NCBI GenBank assembly: GCA_010094025.1
Contig: ML991820.1
Coordinates: 1-64,000, forward strand
Origin: Viridothelium virens
Lineage: Eukaryota > Ascomycota > Dothideomycetes > Trypetheliales > Trypetheliaceae
Length of the DNA: 64,000 bases
Reading direction: 5' to 3'
This document shows, piece after piece, positions 11,532 through 23,392 of the stretch. A model generated the notes under the pieces. It saw only the letters and a program-made list of their open reading frames with translations. It had not been told where the DNA came from and searched no databases. Position 1 is the stretch's first letter. Every line of letters begins with the position of its first letter. The translations under genes and the position numbers were made by a program.

Positions 11532-13419
11532 ATGGTGCACCTCGGCCGTGTAATGACCGACAAGGAGCTTGCTCCGTCAATGGAGAAGCTCAACATCGAA
11601 GCTCCAACTGGTGACGACTTTCATACTTCTGTCTATGGTTCTCGATTCGCGGCCGAGGACCTGCCCAAGCATGAGATGCCTGAAAAAGAGGTCAGTAGAC
11701 TGGCGTCACGCCTCGGATTCTCCGATCATGAATATTGACGATCAAGCTTAAATAGATGCCTAGAGAGGTAGCCTATCGAATGATCAAGTGAGTCTGAGTT
11801 ACAATCTGGCTCTTTGAGCTTTGCGTGAGCTTGCAAGTATGAATGTCACTAAATTGCATGATATAGGGATGATCTGACTCTTGATGGCACTCCTACGCTC
11901 AAGTGAGTTCAATGCTAATCGTCTCGTTTGATGATACTGACGCAATCTCTAGCCTGGCATCTTTCGTCACGACGTACATGGTACATCCTTCTACGCACTC
12001 TGCCAATGGCCACCGAACACTAACTCGGAATAGGAAGAAGAAGCGGAAAAGCTCATGGTTGAGGCTTTTTCCAAAAACTTCATCGACTACGAGGAATATC
12101 CGGTCTCCGCTGATATCCAAAATCGATGCGTGTCTATGATTGCCCGACTCTTCCATGTCCCTACCGACGACGAAAACACCAACGCCATGGGTACTTCCAC
12201 TATTGGTTCCTCCGAAGCCATTATGCTGGCCACTCTTGCCATGAAGAAGCGTTGGCAGAATGCTCGTAAAGCTGCAGGCAAGCCCTTCGATAAGCCCAAC
12301 ATCGTCATGAACAGTGCTGTCCAAGTGTGCTGGGAGAAGGCAGCTCGGTACTTTGATGTCGAGGAAAAGTACGTGTATTGCACAAAGGACCGCTACGTAA
12401 TCGATCCTGAAGAAGCTGTCAATCTGGTGGATGAGAATACCATTGGTATCTGCTCCATTCTTGGAACTACCTATACTGGAGAATATGAGGACACAAAAGC
12501 AATTAACGACCTCTTGGTCAAGAAGAACATTGACTGTCCTATCCACGTCGATGCTGCCAGTGGTGGCTTTGTGGCTCCTTTCGTCAACCCCGAGCTTGTG
12601 TGGGACTTCAGGCTCGAGAAGGTTGTCAGCATCAATGTCTCTGGCCACAAGTACGGCCTGGTCTACCCAGGTGTGGGTTGGGTCGTTTGGCGTGACCCAG
12701 AATTCCTGCCCAAAGGTTAGTTGGGAACCATTTCTTTGCCTTTTTTTTTTTTTTTACCACAGTCCGGTATCAAACAAGATCTCCAAAAATCATCATTCGT
12801 GCTGATCTCCTGCTCAACAGAACTCATCTTTAACATCAACTATCTCGGCGCTGATCAGGCTTCGTTTACACTCAACTTCTCACGCGGTGCCTCTCAAATT
12901 ATCGGTCAATACTACCAGATGATTCGCCTGGGCAAGCACGGCTATCGGGCTATCATGCACAACCTCACTCTCATTGCCGACTATCTCGCTGCCAATCTCA
13001 AAGCCCTAGGCGCCATCATCATGTCCAAGAGCGGAGGTGAGGGACTTCCTCTAGTTGCTTTCCGCCTCAACCCCGAGAAAAATCACCAATTTGACGAATT
13101 CGACGTCGCGCATCAGCTGCGCGAGCGTGGTTGGGTGGTTCCCGCTTACACCATGGCACCCCACAGCGAGAAGCTCAAGCTCATGCGGGTCGTCGTGCGC
13201 GAGGATTTCTCGCGGAGCAGGGCAGATGCACTAATTGCAGACTTCAAGTTGGCTCTTTCAACGCTCGAGGCTATGCACCCCCAGCGTATCAAAGAGCACA
13301 CGCAGCATATGAAGAAGCATGCGACGCGTACTGGTAGACATAAGAATATTAACACGCACTACAACGATGAGGAGCACTCGCTGCAGGGTAAGCATGACAA
13401 GACGCACGCGGTCTGCTAG
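11532..13419 (+). CDS. gad1: Glutamate decarboxylase (PLP-dependent)
   Basis: Converts glutamate to GABA and CO2, the first step of the GABA shunt; also linked to acid and oxidative stress. Six exons: 11532..11690, 11756..11787, 11867..11902, 11953..11980, 12034..12715, 12821..13419, total 511 residues, the usual length for eukaryotic GAD. Four short introns crowd the first 500 bases, as is common for this gene in filamentous fungi. Motifs: SADIQNRC, the [11 protein letters not shown] phosphate-binding loop, HVDAASGGF and the PLP lysine in [11 protein letters not shown] (K291). The tail after the last fold element is His/Lys-rich (about 45 residues) and could be a regulatory tail, but it does not look like a clear calmodulin site. 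The fifth intron contains a 14-base T run. Converges on the amidase gene. Confidence 0.96.
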
Positions 13420-13818
13420 AGATCGGTAGGGATGGTGCTAGATCTGGGATGAATGGGATGAGAGATGAGAGATGAGTAACACGCTCGACCCCTTGAGTTT
13501 TAGGTTGAGGAAACCCGGTGTGCATTGCTTCGCTAGAATGAAAAATTAAGCGGTAGGCAAATGAGGTTTCGGTCGACGCGATACAGGTTGGGTGATTGTC
13601 ACGAATGCAGTAAACGACAGAAGCGCGAGCATGAGTTCGACGAACATGGCCGAGAGACAGGCATACCTGCGATTAGATAGGCTCCCTCTCAACCAAAACA
13701 TCTCTGTTCCTTCTACATAATTTCACTTTCTCTAAGTGCAGACACACCAGAAACCTTTTCGTCTTCGAAATCACAGCTCATCCAACCTGCCCCTGAGCCA
13801 TCCTCCCCCCATCCTCCC
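13420..13818. other. Tail-to-tail spacer between GAD and amidase
   Basis: 399 bases holding the 3' ends of two convergent genes. A small GATGAGA triplication occurs at about 13457-13476. No other feature seen. Confidence 0.6.
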
Positions 13819-15740
13819 TCAAAGTTTCGACCTCTCCCCTCCCCCGCCCCTCTCCCCCTCCCTCAACGACGCCAACGCCTCTTCCAGCACCCCCATAACC
13901 CGCACCAACTTCGCCTCCTGAAGCCGCGGCACCACCACCTGCACGCTCAACGGACTGCCCACGTAAACACTCCGATCCATCCCTTCCCACAGCTTCCGGT
14001 TCTCGCGGTCCCAACTCCCGATCGCCTGCTGCTCGGCAGGTATCTCGAGCTTCGTGTCTGCAGCGCGGAAGAAGCGGATGGGTATGACGCCTGCCGGGTA
14101 GTCGAGCAGCACCCACATCGCTGTGTACCCCGTCGCGTTCCACCGCTCGATCGGGGGCACTGGATGAGGCGCTACGGGGCAGATGATGGCGTCGAGGGGC
14201 TTCGTCGTGGGTGTGGAGGTGGAGCTGGAGGGGAGGCCTTGGTTTATCCAGGTCGCTGCCGTCACTCCTGCTGCTGCTGGTGTTCCGTCGTTGGGCGTGT
14301 CGCGGCTGGGGCTGGATTCGGGCGCGAGGCCGAGGTGGGCACCGCTCCAGACGGAGAGGAAGTCTGCGGCGGCTTTTTCGCGGCGGGCGTGAAGCTCGCG
14401 GGTTTGCTCGAGGGTCTTGGGTGGGCTGGGCTTCATGCGTTGAGAGACCCAGGGGATCGCGGGTTCGCCAGTTCGGGAGAGAAGGTCGAATTTGTGCTGA
14501 CCTCCGTCTGTGTAGAGGAGGTTGTTGGTGAGAGATTGGAGGGGCTTTGTGAGGGAGATGAGGTCGAGATCGACACTCTCTACTTTAGAGGAAGAGCGTA
14601 AGGTTTCCGTTATTTGGTTCAGAAGGCGAGATATGGGTGGAAGCGGAGTGGTCACGCCGTCAGTATGCATTATGCCAATTCTTAGGGGCTCGCTGTTAGA
14701 GAACCCTTGAGAGGATGGATCAGAAGACGTCCAAGAGCCTGTGACGACATCCGCGTCTATCCTCCAGGGTTCTGAGTCCACAACTGATTTGAAAAACAGT
14801 CCACAATCCCGAAGGGTGGTTGCAATCGGTCCGGCGCTGGCTTGTAAACCTGTCCTCCCGCTTCCGGACAAAGCTGCATTTTCCTGGCCACCATATGGTA
14901 CTCGCCCTACGCTCGGCTTGATCCCGTACAGTCCATTGCACATCGCTGGTACCCTGATTGAGCCGCCGATGTCGGTTCCCACCCCCAATACGCTCCCTTT
15001 CATAGCGACCAGTGCCCCTTCGCCCCCTGAACTCCCTCCAGGAGTCAGGCTCTTGTTCAACGGATTCAAAGTTCTTCCGAAAACACGGTTCACTGAATCC
15101 ATTGCCATCAGAGTTTGTGGGATATTCGTCTTGCAATATAAGACAGCACCAGCGTTCAGGAGGGTGATTACGAGAGTAGATGGTTGAGAGGCTGGCGAAA
15201 AAGTAAGAGAGGTGATGCCGACAGACGTGTCAAAGCCGGGTACGGCAAAGGTGTCTTTGAGGGAAATGGGAAGGCCATGGAGCGGGCCAACTGGAGTTCC
15301 ATATTGTTGAATGTGTTTATCGAGAGCGCGAGCGCGAGAGAGGGCCAGTGGGAAAAAGATTTCGGTAAGGCAGTTCGTCTTGCAGTGAGCAAAGTCAGTT
15401 CACGAAGACAGAGTATATCAGTAGAAAAAAAATTAAAGATGAGAACGACTCAAGGTCTCAAACATACCAACTGGTGAGCGATCGCGGCTCTTTTGCAGAA
15501 TGCGGTTACTACTTCCTCGCTGCTGAGCTCACGATTTGCAAGTTTCCTCACCAGATCAGTAGCATCGTATTTCTCGGTAATCGCCAGTTCATTTTCGTGG
15601 AGAATACCGCATCTGCGAGGCACATCGATGACGGCATTGAGATTCGGGGATGGTTTGGACGAGAGCAACCACTCCTTAGGTATATTCAAAGTTCTTTCGT
15701 CTTGCTTGCGCTTGGCGACATCCTGCCATGTTTCTGGCAT
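13819..15740 (-). CDS. Amidase, acetamidase (AmdS) type
   Basis: Amidase-signature hydrolase releasing ammonia from carboxamides. Two exons, 15468..15740 and 13819..15378 (intron 89 bases), 610 residues; AmdS is about 548, and the excess is a low-complexity loop near residues 415-450 and a Gly/Glu-rich tail. The N-terminus (MPETWQDVA...IPKEW) and CKRAAIA.QLTNC follow A. nidulans AmdS closely. The catalytic triad is visible: K132 (GLPISLKD), the cis-serine of TPGGSSGGEG (S207/S208) and the nucleophile S231 in GTDIGGSIRVP. No signal peptide. Exact substrate is unknown; general amidases share these motifs. It is 247 bases from, and divergent with, the CENP-B-like gene. Confidence 0.93.
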
Positions 15741-15987
15741 TATGGGATATATATAAGGATAGGTTCATTGTGAAGAAGGTCGACTTTACTCCAAGAATTG
15801 TACTTTGTAGCTTGCGGGAAGCTCTGGGGTGCTTAAGATAGCGTGGTAGGACCGAGGTGTACACCCCTCGACACTTCGTCTTATCCCAGCCTGGGTTCGA
15901 TACATACCTTACGGAGTACTCCGTACCTACACAACGATACCCTGTACAGAGCGATAACGCGGTATCCGTCACCCTCTCTTCCAAAGC

Positions 15988-17157
15988 ATGCATGTAACAT
16001 CCTCACGTACTCATCAAATCGATCCAGCCCTTAGCAGTCACTCCAATCGCTCATCCCTATCTCGAGATGATAATGGCCCCAGTCTCTCGTCCATCAAGGA
16101 TACGCCGACTAAAGAACCAAAAACACGCACCGCCATAACTGAGCTTGAACGCAAATCTCTCCGTGACTACGCTCATTCTAACCCTACAATACTCCATAAA
16201 GAGCTTGCTACCTGGTTCGAATCCACGTTCTCTCATCGCATTGCACAATCTTCGATCTCTGATTCCCTCGGAAAACGCTTTGCATACCTCGATGACCTCT
16301 CTATCGACGAGCTCGCCGGGGACGGCGTGTCGAAACGTCGCCGAGATCCGTCATTCCCATCGCTTGAGAGGAGGCTGACGGGTTGGTTTGACGGCTGTGT
16401 CGAGAGGGGCGAGCAGGTGAATGGGGAGCTGGTGAAGACGGTCGCGGCGGAATTTTGGTTGAGCATGGATGAGTATACGGGGAGGGAGATGCCAAAGTGG
16501 AGTAATGGATGGCTGGAGGGATGGAAGCAGAGGAACGGTATCAACTTTAAGGCGCACCTACCAGAGAGTGAACGGGTCGCAGAGAGAAATAGTAGATCGG
16601 AAATAGACGATCAAATTGAAAGAGAGGTGGCGGGCGCGAAGAAGAGAAAGACAGCGCGGACTCAGCAGACCGCTTCTGGCCCCACGTCCTGGGATATGCT
16701 ACGTGATAGCTCAGGCTTGCAGTCTGGGGAGGTTGAAGCGTGGGATATGTTGCGCCCAGTCGCAACACCCTTACGAGAACCCAGAAGTGCAGACTCGGGA
16801 CGCTACAGGGACGGAGAGTCTTCTTCGAGTCCATCGCCTGTGACCGACCCAGACATGAATCGTCCAGGCTATGATCCTTCAATGCCGGCATGGCTACGGT
16901 TTCATACATGGGACGAACTGCCGTGGGTAAAGGACGGATCGATGGGACTTCCCAAGGGCAAAGCAAGGCGAACGAGAGGGAGAAAGCCTAGACTTGTTCC
17001 CCGAGAAGGGAAAGATCACCAGAAAAGTGGCCGGCTTCGAACGACTGAGCAGCAAAATCTAGCAGAGCCAGAAGCACAGGCTGGGTCTGCGGAGCAACCG
17101 ATTGCTTTGGATGCTCCAACGCCCTTGGATATATACCACGGTAATCCTTTTTACTGA
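15988..17157 (+). CDS. CENP-B/pogo-type DNA-binding protein without transposase core
   Basis: 389 residues, one exon. An N-terminal helix-turn-helix of the Abp1/CENP-B kind (KTRTAITELERKSLRDYA..., about 43-110) is followed by a Tc5/CENPB-type second HTH (about 115-190: LVKTVAAEFW, MPKWSNGWLEGWKQRNGI). These are the paired DNA-binding domains of pogo-family transposases. The DDE nuclease that should follow is absent; instead there is a disordered tail with a repeated WDMLR motif (about 235 and 251) and a basic patch (KGKARRTRGRKPR). Uninterrupted coding and family knowledge suggest a domesticated DNA-binding protein, possibly chromatin- or centromere-related. A 31-base GT..AG sequence at 17142-17172 could splice to a slightly different C-terminus but is unusually short. 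Confidence 0.8.
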   Translation: MHVTSSRTHQIDPALSSHSNRSSLSRDDNGPSLSSIKDTPTKEPKTRTAITELERKSLRDYAHSNPTILHKELATWFESTFSHRIAQSSISDSLGKRFAYLDDLSIDELAGDGVSKRRRDPSFPSLERRLTGWFDGCVERGEQVNGELVKTVAAEFWLSMDEYTGREMPKWSNGWLEGWKQRNGINFKAHLPESERVAERNSRSEIDDQIEREVAGAKKRKTARTQQTASGPTSWDMLRDSSGLQSGEVEAWDMLRPVATPLREPRSADSGRYRDGESSSSPSPVTDPDMNRPGYDPSMPAWLRFHTWDELPWVKDGSMGLPKGKARRTRGRKPRLVPREGKDHQKSGRLRTTEQQNLAEPEAQAGSAEQPIALDAPTPLDIYHGNPFY

Positions 17158-17490
17158 CAAATTGCTCTTAGGGTGGCCTCCTCTCATATGAAGTGACTGA
17201 ATGGGACAAGAGATTCCATTTGCAAGTCGATATACTTCATATAATACGTTCACGTTTAGCTGTATCTGGACCCACTTATAACTTCATTCACGCCTACCTA
17301 GGATTTCACAATCTTCCCGGTCCTCGCAAGTTTGTGGCTTATCTGGGCACGGATTCTCCATACGTTCTATCAGGTTCCCTTTTGCACGTACCATCCCATA
17401 GCAATTCTAATCGCCGTACCTCTCGCTCTCATCCCGTTTTGCCAGCTCGCTATTCCAGTCTCATCTGTCCGCTTGTAGTCGACCGACACA
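17158..17490. other. Spacer between two + strand genes
   Basis: 333 bases; C/T-rich near the end, consistent with a promoter for the next gene. Nothing else seen. Confidence 0.5.
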
Positions 17491-18945
17491 ATGCCAGTTG
17501 TCACAAGAAGTCAGACTCGTCCGCAGGCCCTTCAACTTCACATCTTCGCCGCAAACCATGACCTTGATTTTCATCGGTTCCGTCAGTGGATTGAATCCGA
17601 GGAGATCAAAGGCACCCTTACCCTGTGGTGGCGTTGTGAACCGATAAAAGAACCGCATGATCGATCAAGGACTCGAGAGTACTTTCGACTTGTCAAACAG
17701 AAAGCAACCTCAGTGATGGATTCTCACTGCAACGGATCAGAATCCGTCACTTTTGGTGAAAGATACACAGCTTTCAATCCTCGGGATGACGTTGATGTAT
17801 CGTCGCAGACTATCGAACACTTGATTTTTGATGCAAATGGCAATTGGAACTTTTGTGAGAAAACAAGTGTCAAAAGAGCTATAAGCATTTCAATATCGCT
17901 TCTCAAGACGATTTGCGTCGACATGGAGCAAAACGGCTCCAACAGTTACTTTACAGCCCTCTTCTCGTCAAGGTATCGCGATTGGATTGACTCCGAAAGC
18001 GATGGTGATGAAGAGAATAGCGAAGAGAACAGTAGCGAGGACGATGAGCTTGATGACAGTTCAGACGACGTAGAAGATAGTCTAAACGATTTTTTCGTAA
18101 AAGATGGATGTGAAAGAGAGATGGATATTATCAACGTCTCCAAAAAGTGCACGGAAGATAAATTCGGGCCAAATTTACATTCACGAAGTTTCGGAGAAAA
18201 AGCGCAAGAGGCGGTCGGGGAACCAGTCATTGGCAAACCTATCTCCAAGCCATCAGTGCGACCCGTGGCACCAAAGGACTATGGAATCTTTGCCTCCAGT
18301 TGGGCGCAAAGAGTAGCTCGGAAAGGTCTCTGTAAAACTCAGAGCCAGCACAAAAGAAAGCTCTCCGCAGAACCTAAGAATCACCAAAGGCGGCGCAAAA
18401 TTATCACGGAGATAATATCCGATGATGAGCAGGATGACGAGAAGGACTTCGGGGACGTTAAGCGCATAAGTAATCTCCACCGTGAAGACAGCTCAGATCA
18501 TAAAGAGTGCGAGAATAATCCTGGTCCAAGTGACAATGTGCCGATGCTCCAGCACCTGTCGAAGCAAGGTACCCACCCTCTTCTTCCTCCGAAAAGCGAT
18601 AATTCCCAACGTCGCACTGCATCATGGTCTACTCCACCTAGCAGCGTTGACGACCACCCGCTTGTCCAATATTGGAGAAGCAAAGCGGCTGCCGCACAAG
18701 AGGGCGAAGCTGCTGCTCTATTTCAGCTGCAAAGCATCAAAACGCGCACCGAGGGCGTCGAGGAAGCAATGAGAGCCGCTGAAGTCATGAAGACAGACCT
18801 ACAGAAGGAGTTAGAGGAAGCCATGGCAGCAAGGAAGACAGCGGAGGAGGAGGCGGCGAACGCGAGGAAGGAGATGGCAGCCGTGAAAGCGCATGATAAC
18901 ATCGGAAGAGCGCTGAGAGAGGCAGGCTTTGCATTCGTTGGCTGA
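17491..18945 (+). CDS. Hypothetical acidic, coiled-coil protein
   Basis: 484 residues, one exon, not recognised. The N-terminal 150 residues look folded (LTLWWRCEPIKEPHDRSR). A strongly acidic Ser/Glu/Asp stretch follows at about 165-205, then basic patches with the look of nuclear localisation signals (HKRKL, HQRRRKI, about 285-310) and more acidic sequence. The C-terminal 90 residues form an Ala/Glu-rich coiled coil (KTDLQKELEEAMAARKTAEEE). The acidic/basic alternation and coiled coil suggest a nuclear or chromatin-associated protein, but that is inference. Same direction as the CENP-B-like gene, 333 bases downstream. Confidence 0.75.
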   Translation: MPVVTRSQTRPQALQLHIFAANHDLDFHRFRQWIESEEIKGTLTLWWRCEPIKEPHDRSRTREYFRLVKQKATSVMDSHCNGSESVTFGERYTAFNPRDDVDVSSQTIEHLIFDANGNWNFCEKTSVKRAISISISLLKTICVDMEQNGSNSYFTALFSSRYRDWIDSESDGDEENSEENSSEDDELDDSSDDVEDSLNDFFVKDGCEREMDIINVSKKCTEDKFGPNLHSRSFGEKAQEAVGEPVIGKPISKPSVRPVAPKDYGIFASSWAQRVARKGLCKTQSQHKRKLSAEPKNHQRRRKIITEIISDDEQDDEKDFGDVKRISNLHREDSSDHKECENNPGPSDNVPMLQHLSKQGTHPLLPPKSDNSQRRTASWSTPPSSVDDHPLVQYWRSKAAAAQEGEAAALFQLQSIKTRTEGVEEAMRAAEVMKTDLQKELEEAMAARKTAEEEAANARKEMAAVKAHDNIGRALREAGFAFVG

Positions 18946-20789
18946 GAGCTGGGGAAGGTGGAACTACTGGGAGGAGCCTACGTGGATGGGCCTGGAGTCG
19001 CGGGTCTCTTCTGACTGCAGTCTTGTTCGCTCTTGACTCGCTCTTGAGCTACTTTGCATTTTTTTTGGGCTGGCCAAGACGATCGGCTAAGAAGATGAAT
19101 TGGAGCAAGACGGATATGAGTGCGGCAGTGAGATCAGAGAGCTTCTGACACTTTATCTCTGCTGTCTACATCTGCCGTTTACCTTGGTCCATGGAATAAT
19201 AGAGTTCACCTTGCGCAAGGGCCAGCTACAGTTTAAAATGCTATGGTTCTAACCCGCTCGACACTTCCGATTACTGGGGATCTTGGCGACCTTTCTGACC
19301 GAGAGTAATAATCAAGATGCATTACGTTTTCCCCCAATTATGTTGGTACACTTTGCATTCGCCTGTTCCCTATCCTATCAACAAAAGCTAAGCCCTTTCA
19401 GAACTTCGGTCCGTGTTCATTGGCTTCTTGCTTTCCCCTTCTGTCCAGCCCAGAGTTGCCTGCTCTCGGAGCGCAGACCATTGTGCGAAGTATCGTAGTC
19501 AGGCTTGGACAATTGGACAAAAACTGCCTTCTTACTTGACATCTTTGTCAGCAGCAACAAAATCTATGCTCACCACGCCTACGGGTGGCTCGAACAATAC
19601 TTATTTGAAGCGGCTCTTTCACAGTGATCTGAGAAATATGAAGCTTCCTATCATGTCCTTAACAAGCGATGCAAGGGTGGATTCATGCCGAGGATCCTTA
19701 ACGAGACTATAATGACTTGCCGAATTTGTCCATCGCGTGCAATCGCGCTCTATCAAGGGGTAGTGTTCTCGAAGAATGATGAATTGAATGCTTTCAAAGT
19801 CTTCGTGCGTTCTGTCTTTGGCTTGCTGCATAAAGAAACCGATTCCAGGCATCTTCGCAGGCGTGGCTAAAGGGAGATTTCATCTTTGAGCCCGTATTCT
19901 GTACAAAACCTGGAAGAGCTTGGCATACAGGGAGTGTCTTGTCAGGTTGACCTCCTCGGCCTGATGGCAATTGTCACTCACTAAAGAATCATGCAGCGAA
20001 CCGTCTAAGTGAGCAAGAATTCGGATGAAAAGGATGAATTTGTTCCCAGTGGCGAGTCAACGCTGGTGACCACGGGATGAGACAGTCGCAGAATGGGATT
20101 GGCTCCCAACCCGGCACTCCAAAGCGAAGCTTCTATCCCGGGCTCATCTAGAAAGGCAAGAATCTTCTTACCGTGTGCAACATATGTTTCTGGGTTCTCT
20201 GACCTCCTCGAACTGATCGTATCACGTGCTGTACCAATTGCCGAACTTGGGGCGATGATCCTCCGCACTTTTGCTGTGCCACCAAAACTGTGCCACTGGG
20301 ACTGTGCCTCGTCCATCAAATGGTTAGGCTCTCGACCATGTCTATGACAGCTTTCCTCTCACATCCAGAAAGTCCTCTTGGACAATCTGTCCGAACAAAA
20401 AGCGTGGAAAACACATGGTCATTGTCGTTAGTCTCACCATTTGCACTGAGCAAGCCAAGGATCAGGCGCATTGTTATACATATCGCTCGGAGCATATGGC
20501 CAATCCGCCTGGCTCAGCAACCTTGCTTGTGGATGCGCTAGAGCACTCTTGAGAGGGCTTCGCGTCATTGGTAGCCACTCAGGATTTTCGCTTCCACCTC
20601 AAACCCCATAGTGTACTGGCGCGTCACAGGAACGGTGAGCATTCGAGCCGTTCTTATGCATAGCTGATTTTTCGGTTCTAAGCTGATCAAATAGTCAACC
20701 ACGCAGATACAGAACACACAAGCTACTCTAGTTTAGCTTCGAAAGTGCCAGTGTATGACTGTGCCAGTAATCCAATTTTACTGTGAGAC
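18946..20789. other. 1.8 kb intergenic region
   Basis: Only short unconvincing frames. One of about 100 residues on the - strand (20005-20319) looks slightly protein-like but has no start context, introns or family match. I call nothing here. Confidence 0.5.
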
Positions 20790-23392
20790 ATGCATCTTCC
20801 CGTCAAGCGTCAAGGTAGTGCCCAAACAGGGACATGGAAGCGCAGCAAAATCAATGCACAAGAGCCGCGGACATCATTCGTAGAGGATGAAGTCTCCCAG
20901 GACGTTGGGCATCCTGGCTTCTCACTGTGGTCGTGAGTGTCCGACATCTTCGATATCGAACCGAGAAATCACGAACCCCCTTCCAATCTGAGTCACAGTC
21001 CTCGTATATTTGAAGCTAACACGGACTGCGTCAGATCTTCTTCGGAAGACGAATTGGAAGATGGCGAAGCGATCAATGTCCGAAATACTGATGATCAGCA
21101 TCTTCTTCGCGTAGACTCATTACACGAGGATGCACTGCCCACCAAGATCAGTTCATATCCCCTCACTGAAACTAGTCATGCCATTTCCTGCTCTACAATT
21201 GGAAAAAGCAGCCCCTGTTCTGATTCGTCAGATATGGAGAGCCCAGAGCCCCTCCAGGAAAGGCCAAGAGGGCAACAGAAAATAGTGCGTCTCCATCTTC
21301 CGAAAACAGCTCTCGAACATATGGATGCAAATGAAATCGACAGAGCTGCAAGTGAATGGTTGCGGCTTAGTGAGGATATCGGGCGTTATGGCAATCTGGA
21401 CGATCTAGTTCAAGACGAGAATAACAGGCATGCGGAGCGAAGTATCGAGCCGCCAAATAGCCCTCTGAACAAGCGATCTAAGGTAAGAGAAAAGTCTGCA
21501 AGATTGAGTAACCATGTTATTCTCCTTGCCCTTTGCCCTCTGCGACGTGGTCAGATCCGCGTGTGTGCACACTGCAGCGACGAAACATAGGCCTTACTTT
21601 TCCCCAAGCATTCCCCTATAGCGCTTTATCTTGCCATGGAAAGAGCTGAGATCTTTTGCACTGAACTGACAAAGATAAGCGCCGAGCGTATTCTGAACCT
21701 CCTCAATCACCATTTCCCAAACGAACGACGCAAGGCACTTCTGAAGTGGCAATGATAAAGTTATTACACTCAACCGACACCAGTGCATCCGGAAATATCG
21801 GAAGCTACGTTGAGCGCGAGCTTCGTCTGAGAGATGAAAAGGTCGATAATTTGCAAGCAATAGTCGACGAGAAACACCGTGATCTTGCAGCTCGCGAGGA
21901 GAATCTTCACCGATTGAATCTAAGTCTTGATAAACTCTCCAAACAGTATGATGAGCTTATTGAGGATCGCCGCGAGAAAGAGTGGTATGCCCAGGAACTG
22001 CGTGATCGCATTTCTGAAATGGAAAAGCATTCACAGGATTGTTGTGCCTCACTCTGTGAAGCAAGTCAAGAGACTTGTGAGCTTCGCACATCACTGGAAG
22101 AGTCTCGAACCGAGACCGCTGCGCTGAGACAGGATCTATTTGCAAAGGCCTGTGGCCTTGACCAGCTGCAGGAAGATCTGGACTTGAGGTCTCACGAGCT
22201 CGACGAACTTCGTCATCAACAGGCCCTTCAAGATGAAAAGATGTCAAACATAGCCTCTGAAGTGAACAACCGGAACAGCGAGCTTGAGAGATGCCAGGCC
22301 GAGCTTTCTGAGGTGAAGTGCTCTTCGCAGACTGTGCAATCTGTTGTCGACAAGCTGCGGAAAGAATCGGATGCCAAATCAGCGTACATTGATCAACTTC
22401 AAGGCCAAATTAGAGAGATCAACAACCAGTTGGTGCAATATCGGAACGAAAAAGCTGAACTTCTAGGGCACACTCGAAGAAGCGACGATCATGTCAAGGA
22501 ACTCCAGCAGCTACATGAAGCAGATAACTCCAAGATTTCAGATCTGATAACCGAGCTTAGTACTAGATCAGGTGCATTTAGGGAGTCTTGTGATCGGATA
22601 TCTCGGCTTGAATCGCAAATAGAGACCGACAGATCGGATCTGCGCCAAATGGAAGAGGGAAGAAAGAAAGCGCTTGACCAAGTGTATCAGCTGCAGTGTA
22701 AAATCCAAGAGGTTTATCACAAGCACAACCATTGTTTAGAACTCTGGAAGCTAGAGAAACTTCATTTAAATAGAGAGCTGGAAGGCTGGAAAGAAAGGTA
22801 TCCGGGTCAGGGTCAAATCGATGAACGATACTCGCGAGACACTGAAAGACTGGAGCAACTTTCCAGGCAGAAGAATGACATCCTGGATCGCTACGAGGCT
22901 GGCATGAGGCAAATCAACTCTGTGGGGACAGAAGGTGCCAAAGACCCAAACGGCGAAAATCGAGAACGAAGCCATGGCTTGAACCAAGTCACAAGAATGA
23001 CAGACAACTCCGTCGCCATAAACGATATTCACCACACACCACAGCCTTTGGAAAGTTTATCAAGCAACGTTCAGGCAGAACATCCTCGGCTAATTTCAGA
23101 TCAGGGAGCAGCGTCTATGCAGAGCATAGCTCAGGCTGCGAGTGTCGCCTTCTCACGACCGGCACCCGAGATCAGGCAAGCTCCTTCGTTGGACAGCCAT
23201 CAGCCTAGACGGACTTCCGCGTCTGAAAAGTGCACGGCGCCTTGTACCGCGTCGAACCCGCAGTCTGACCCGCAGAGGTCAAGGGAGAACCTGGCCCAGC
23301 TTCCAAGACCTGATCCTCAGGTTCGGAGAAACGAAGACAGCCGGTGGACTTGGATATCACTGCCTTCAACCCCTCCATTCCGCAGGACTTGA
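20790..23392 (+). CDS. Long coiled-coil protein
   Basis: Three exons by splice logic: 20790..20932, 21035..21482 and 21680..23392, giving 767 residues in one frame. Intron 1 has a GTGAGT donor and a GCTAAC branch before GTCAG; intron 2 has a GTAAGA donor and a CTGAC..AAG end. Residues 1-230 are disordered, Ser/Glu-rich (SSSEDELEDGEA). About 230-600 is a continuous heptad coiled coil (LRLRDEKVDNLQAIVDEK, and so on). The last 150 residues are disordered with many Ser/Pro/Arg, ending WTWISLPSTPPFRRT. No motor, zinc or membrane segment was seen. Such architecture suits a cytoskeletal, spindle-pole or septum scaffold, but no ortholog is recognised. The exon 2/3 junction is the least certain part: a second open frame overlaps 21590-21750. 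Confidence 0.7.

Noticed and set aside
15880-15910. GGTTCGATACATACC as a tRNA B box
   Set aside because: The flanks do not form a T-arm and no acceptor or anticodon stem was found. No convincing tRNA was seen anywhere in the window.
20005-20319. - strand frame with protein-like stretch (VAHGKKILAFLDEPGIE)
   Set aside because: Short, no family match, no start or splice context; not enough to call even a pseudogene.
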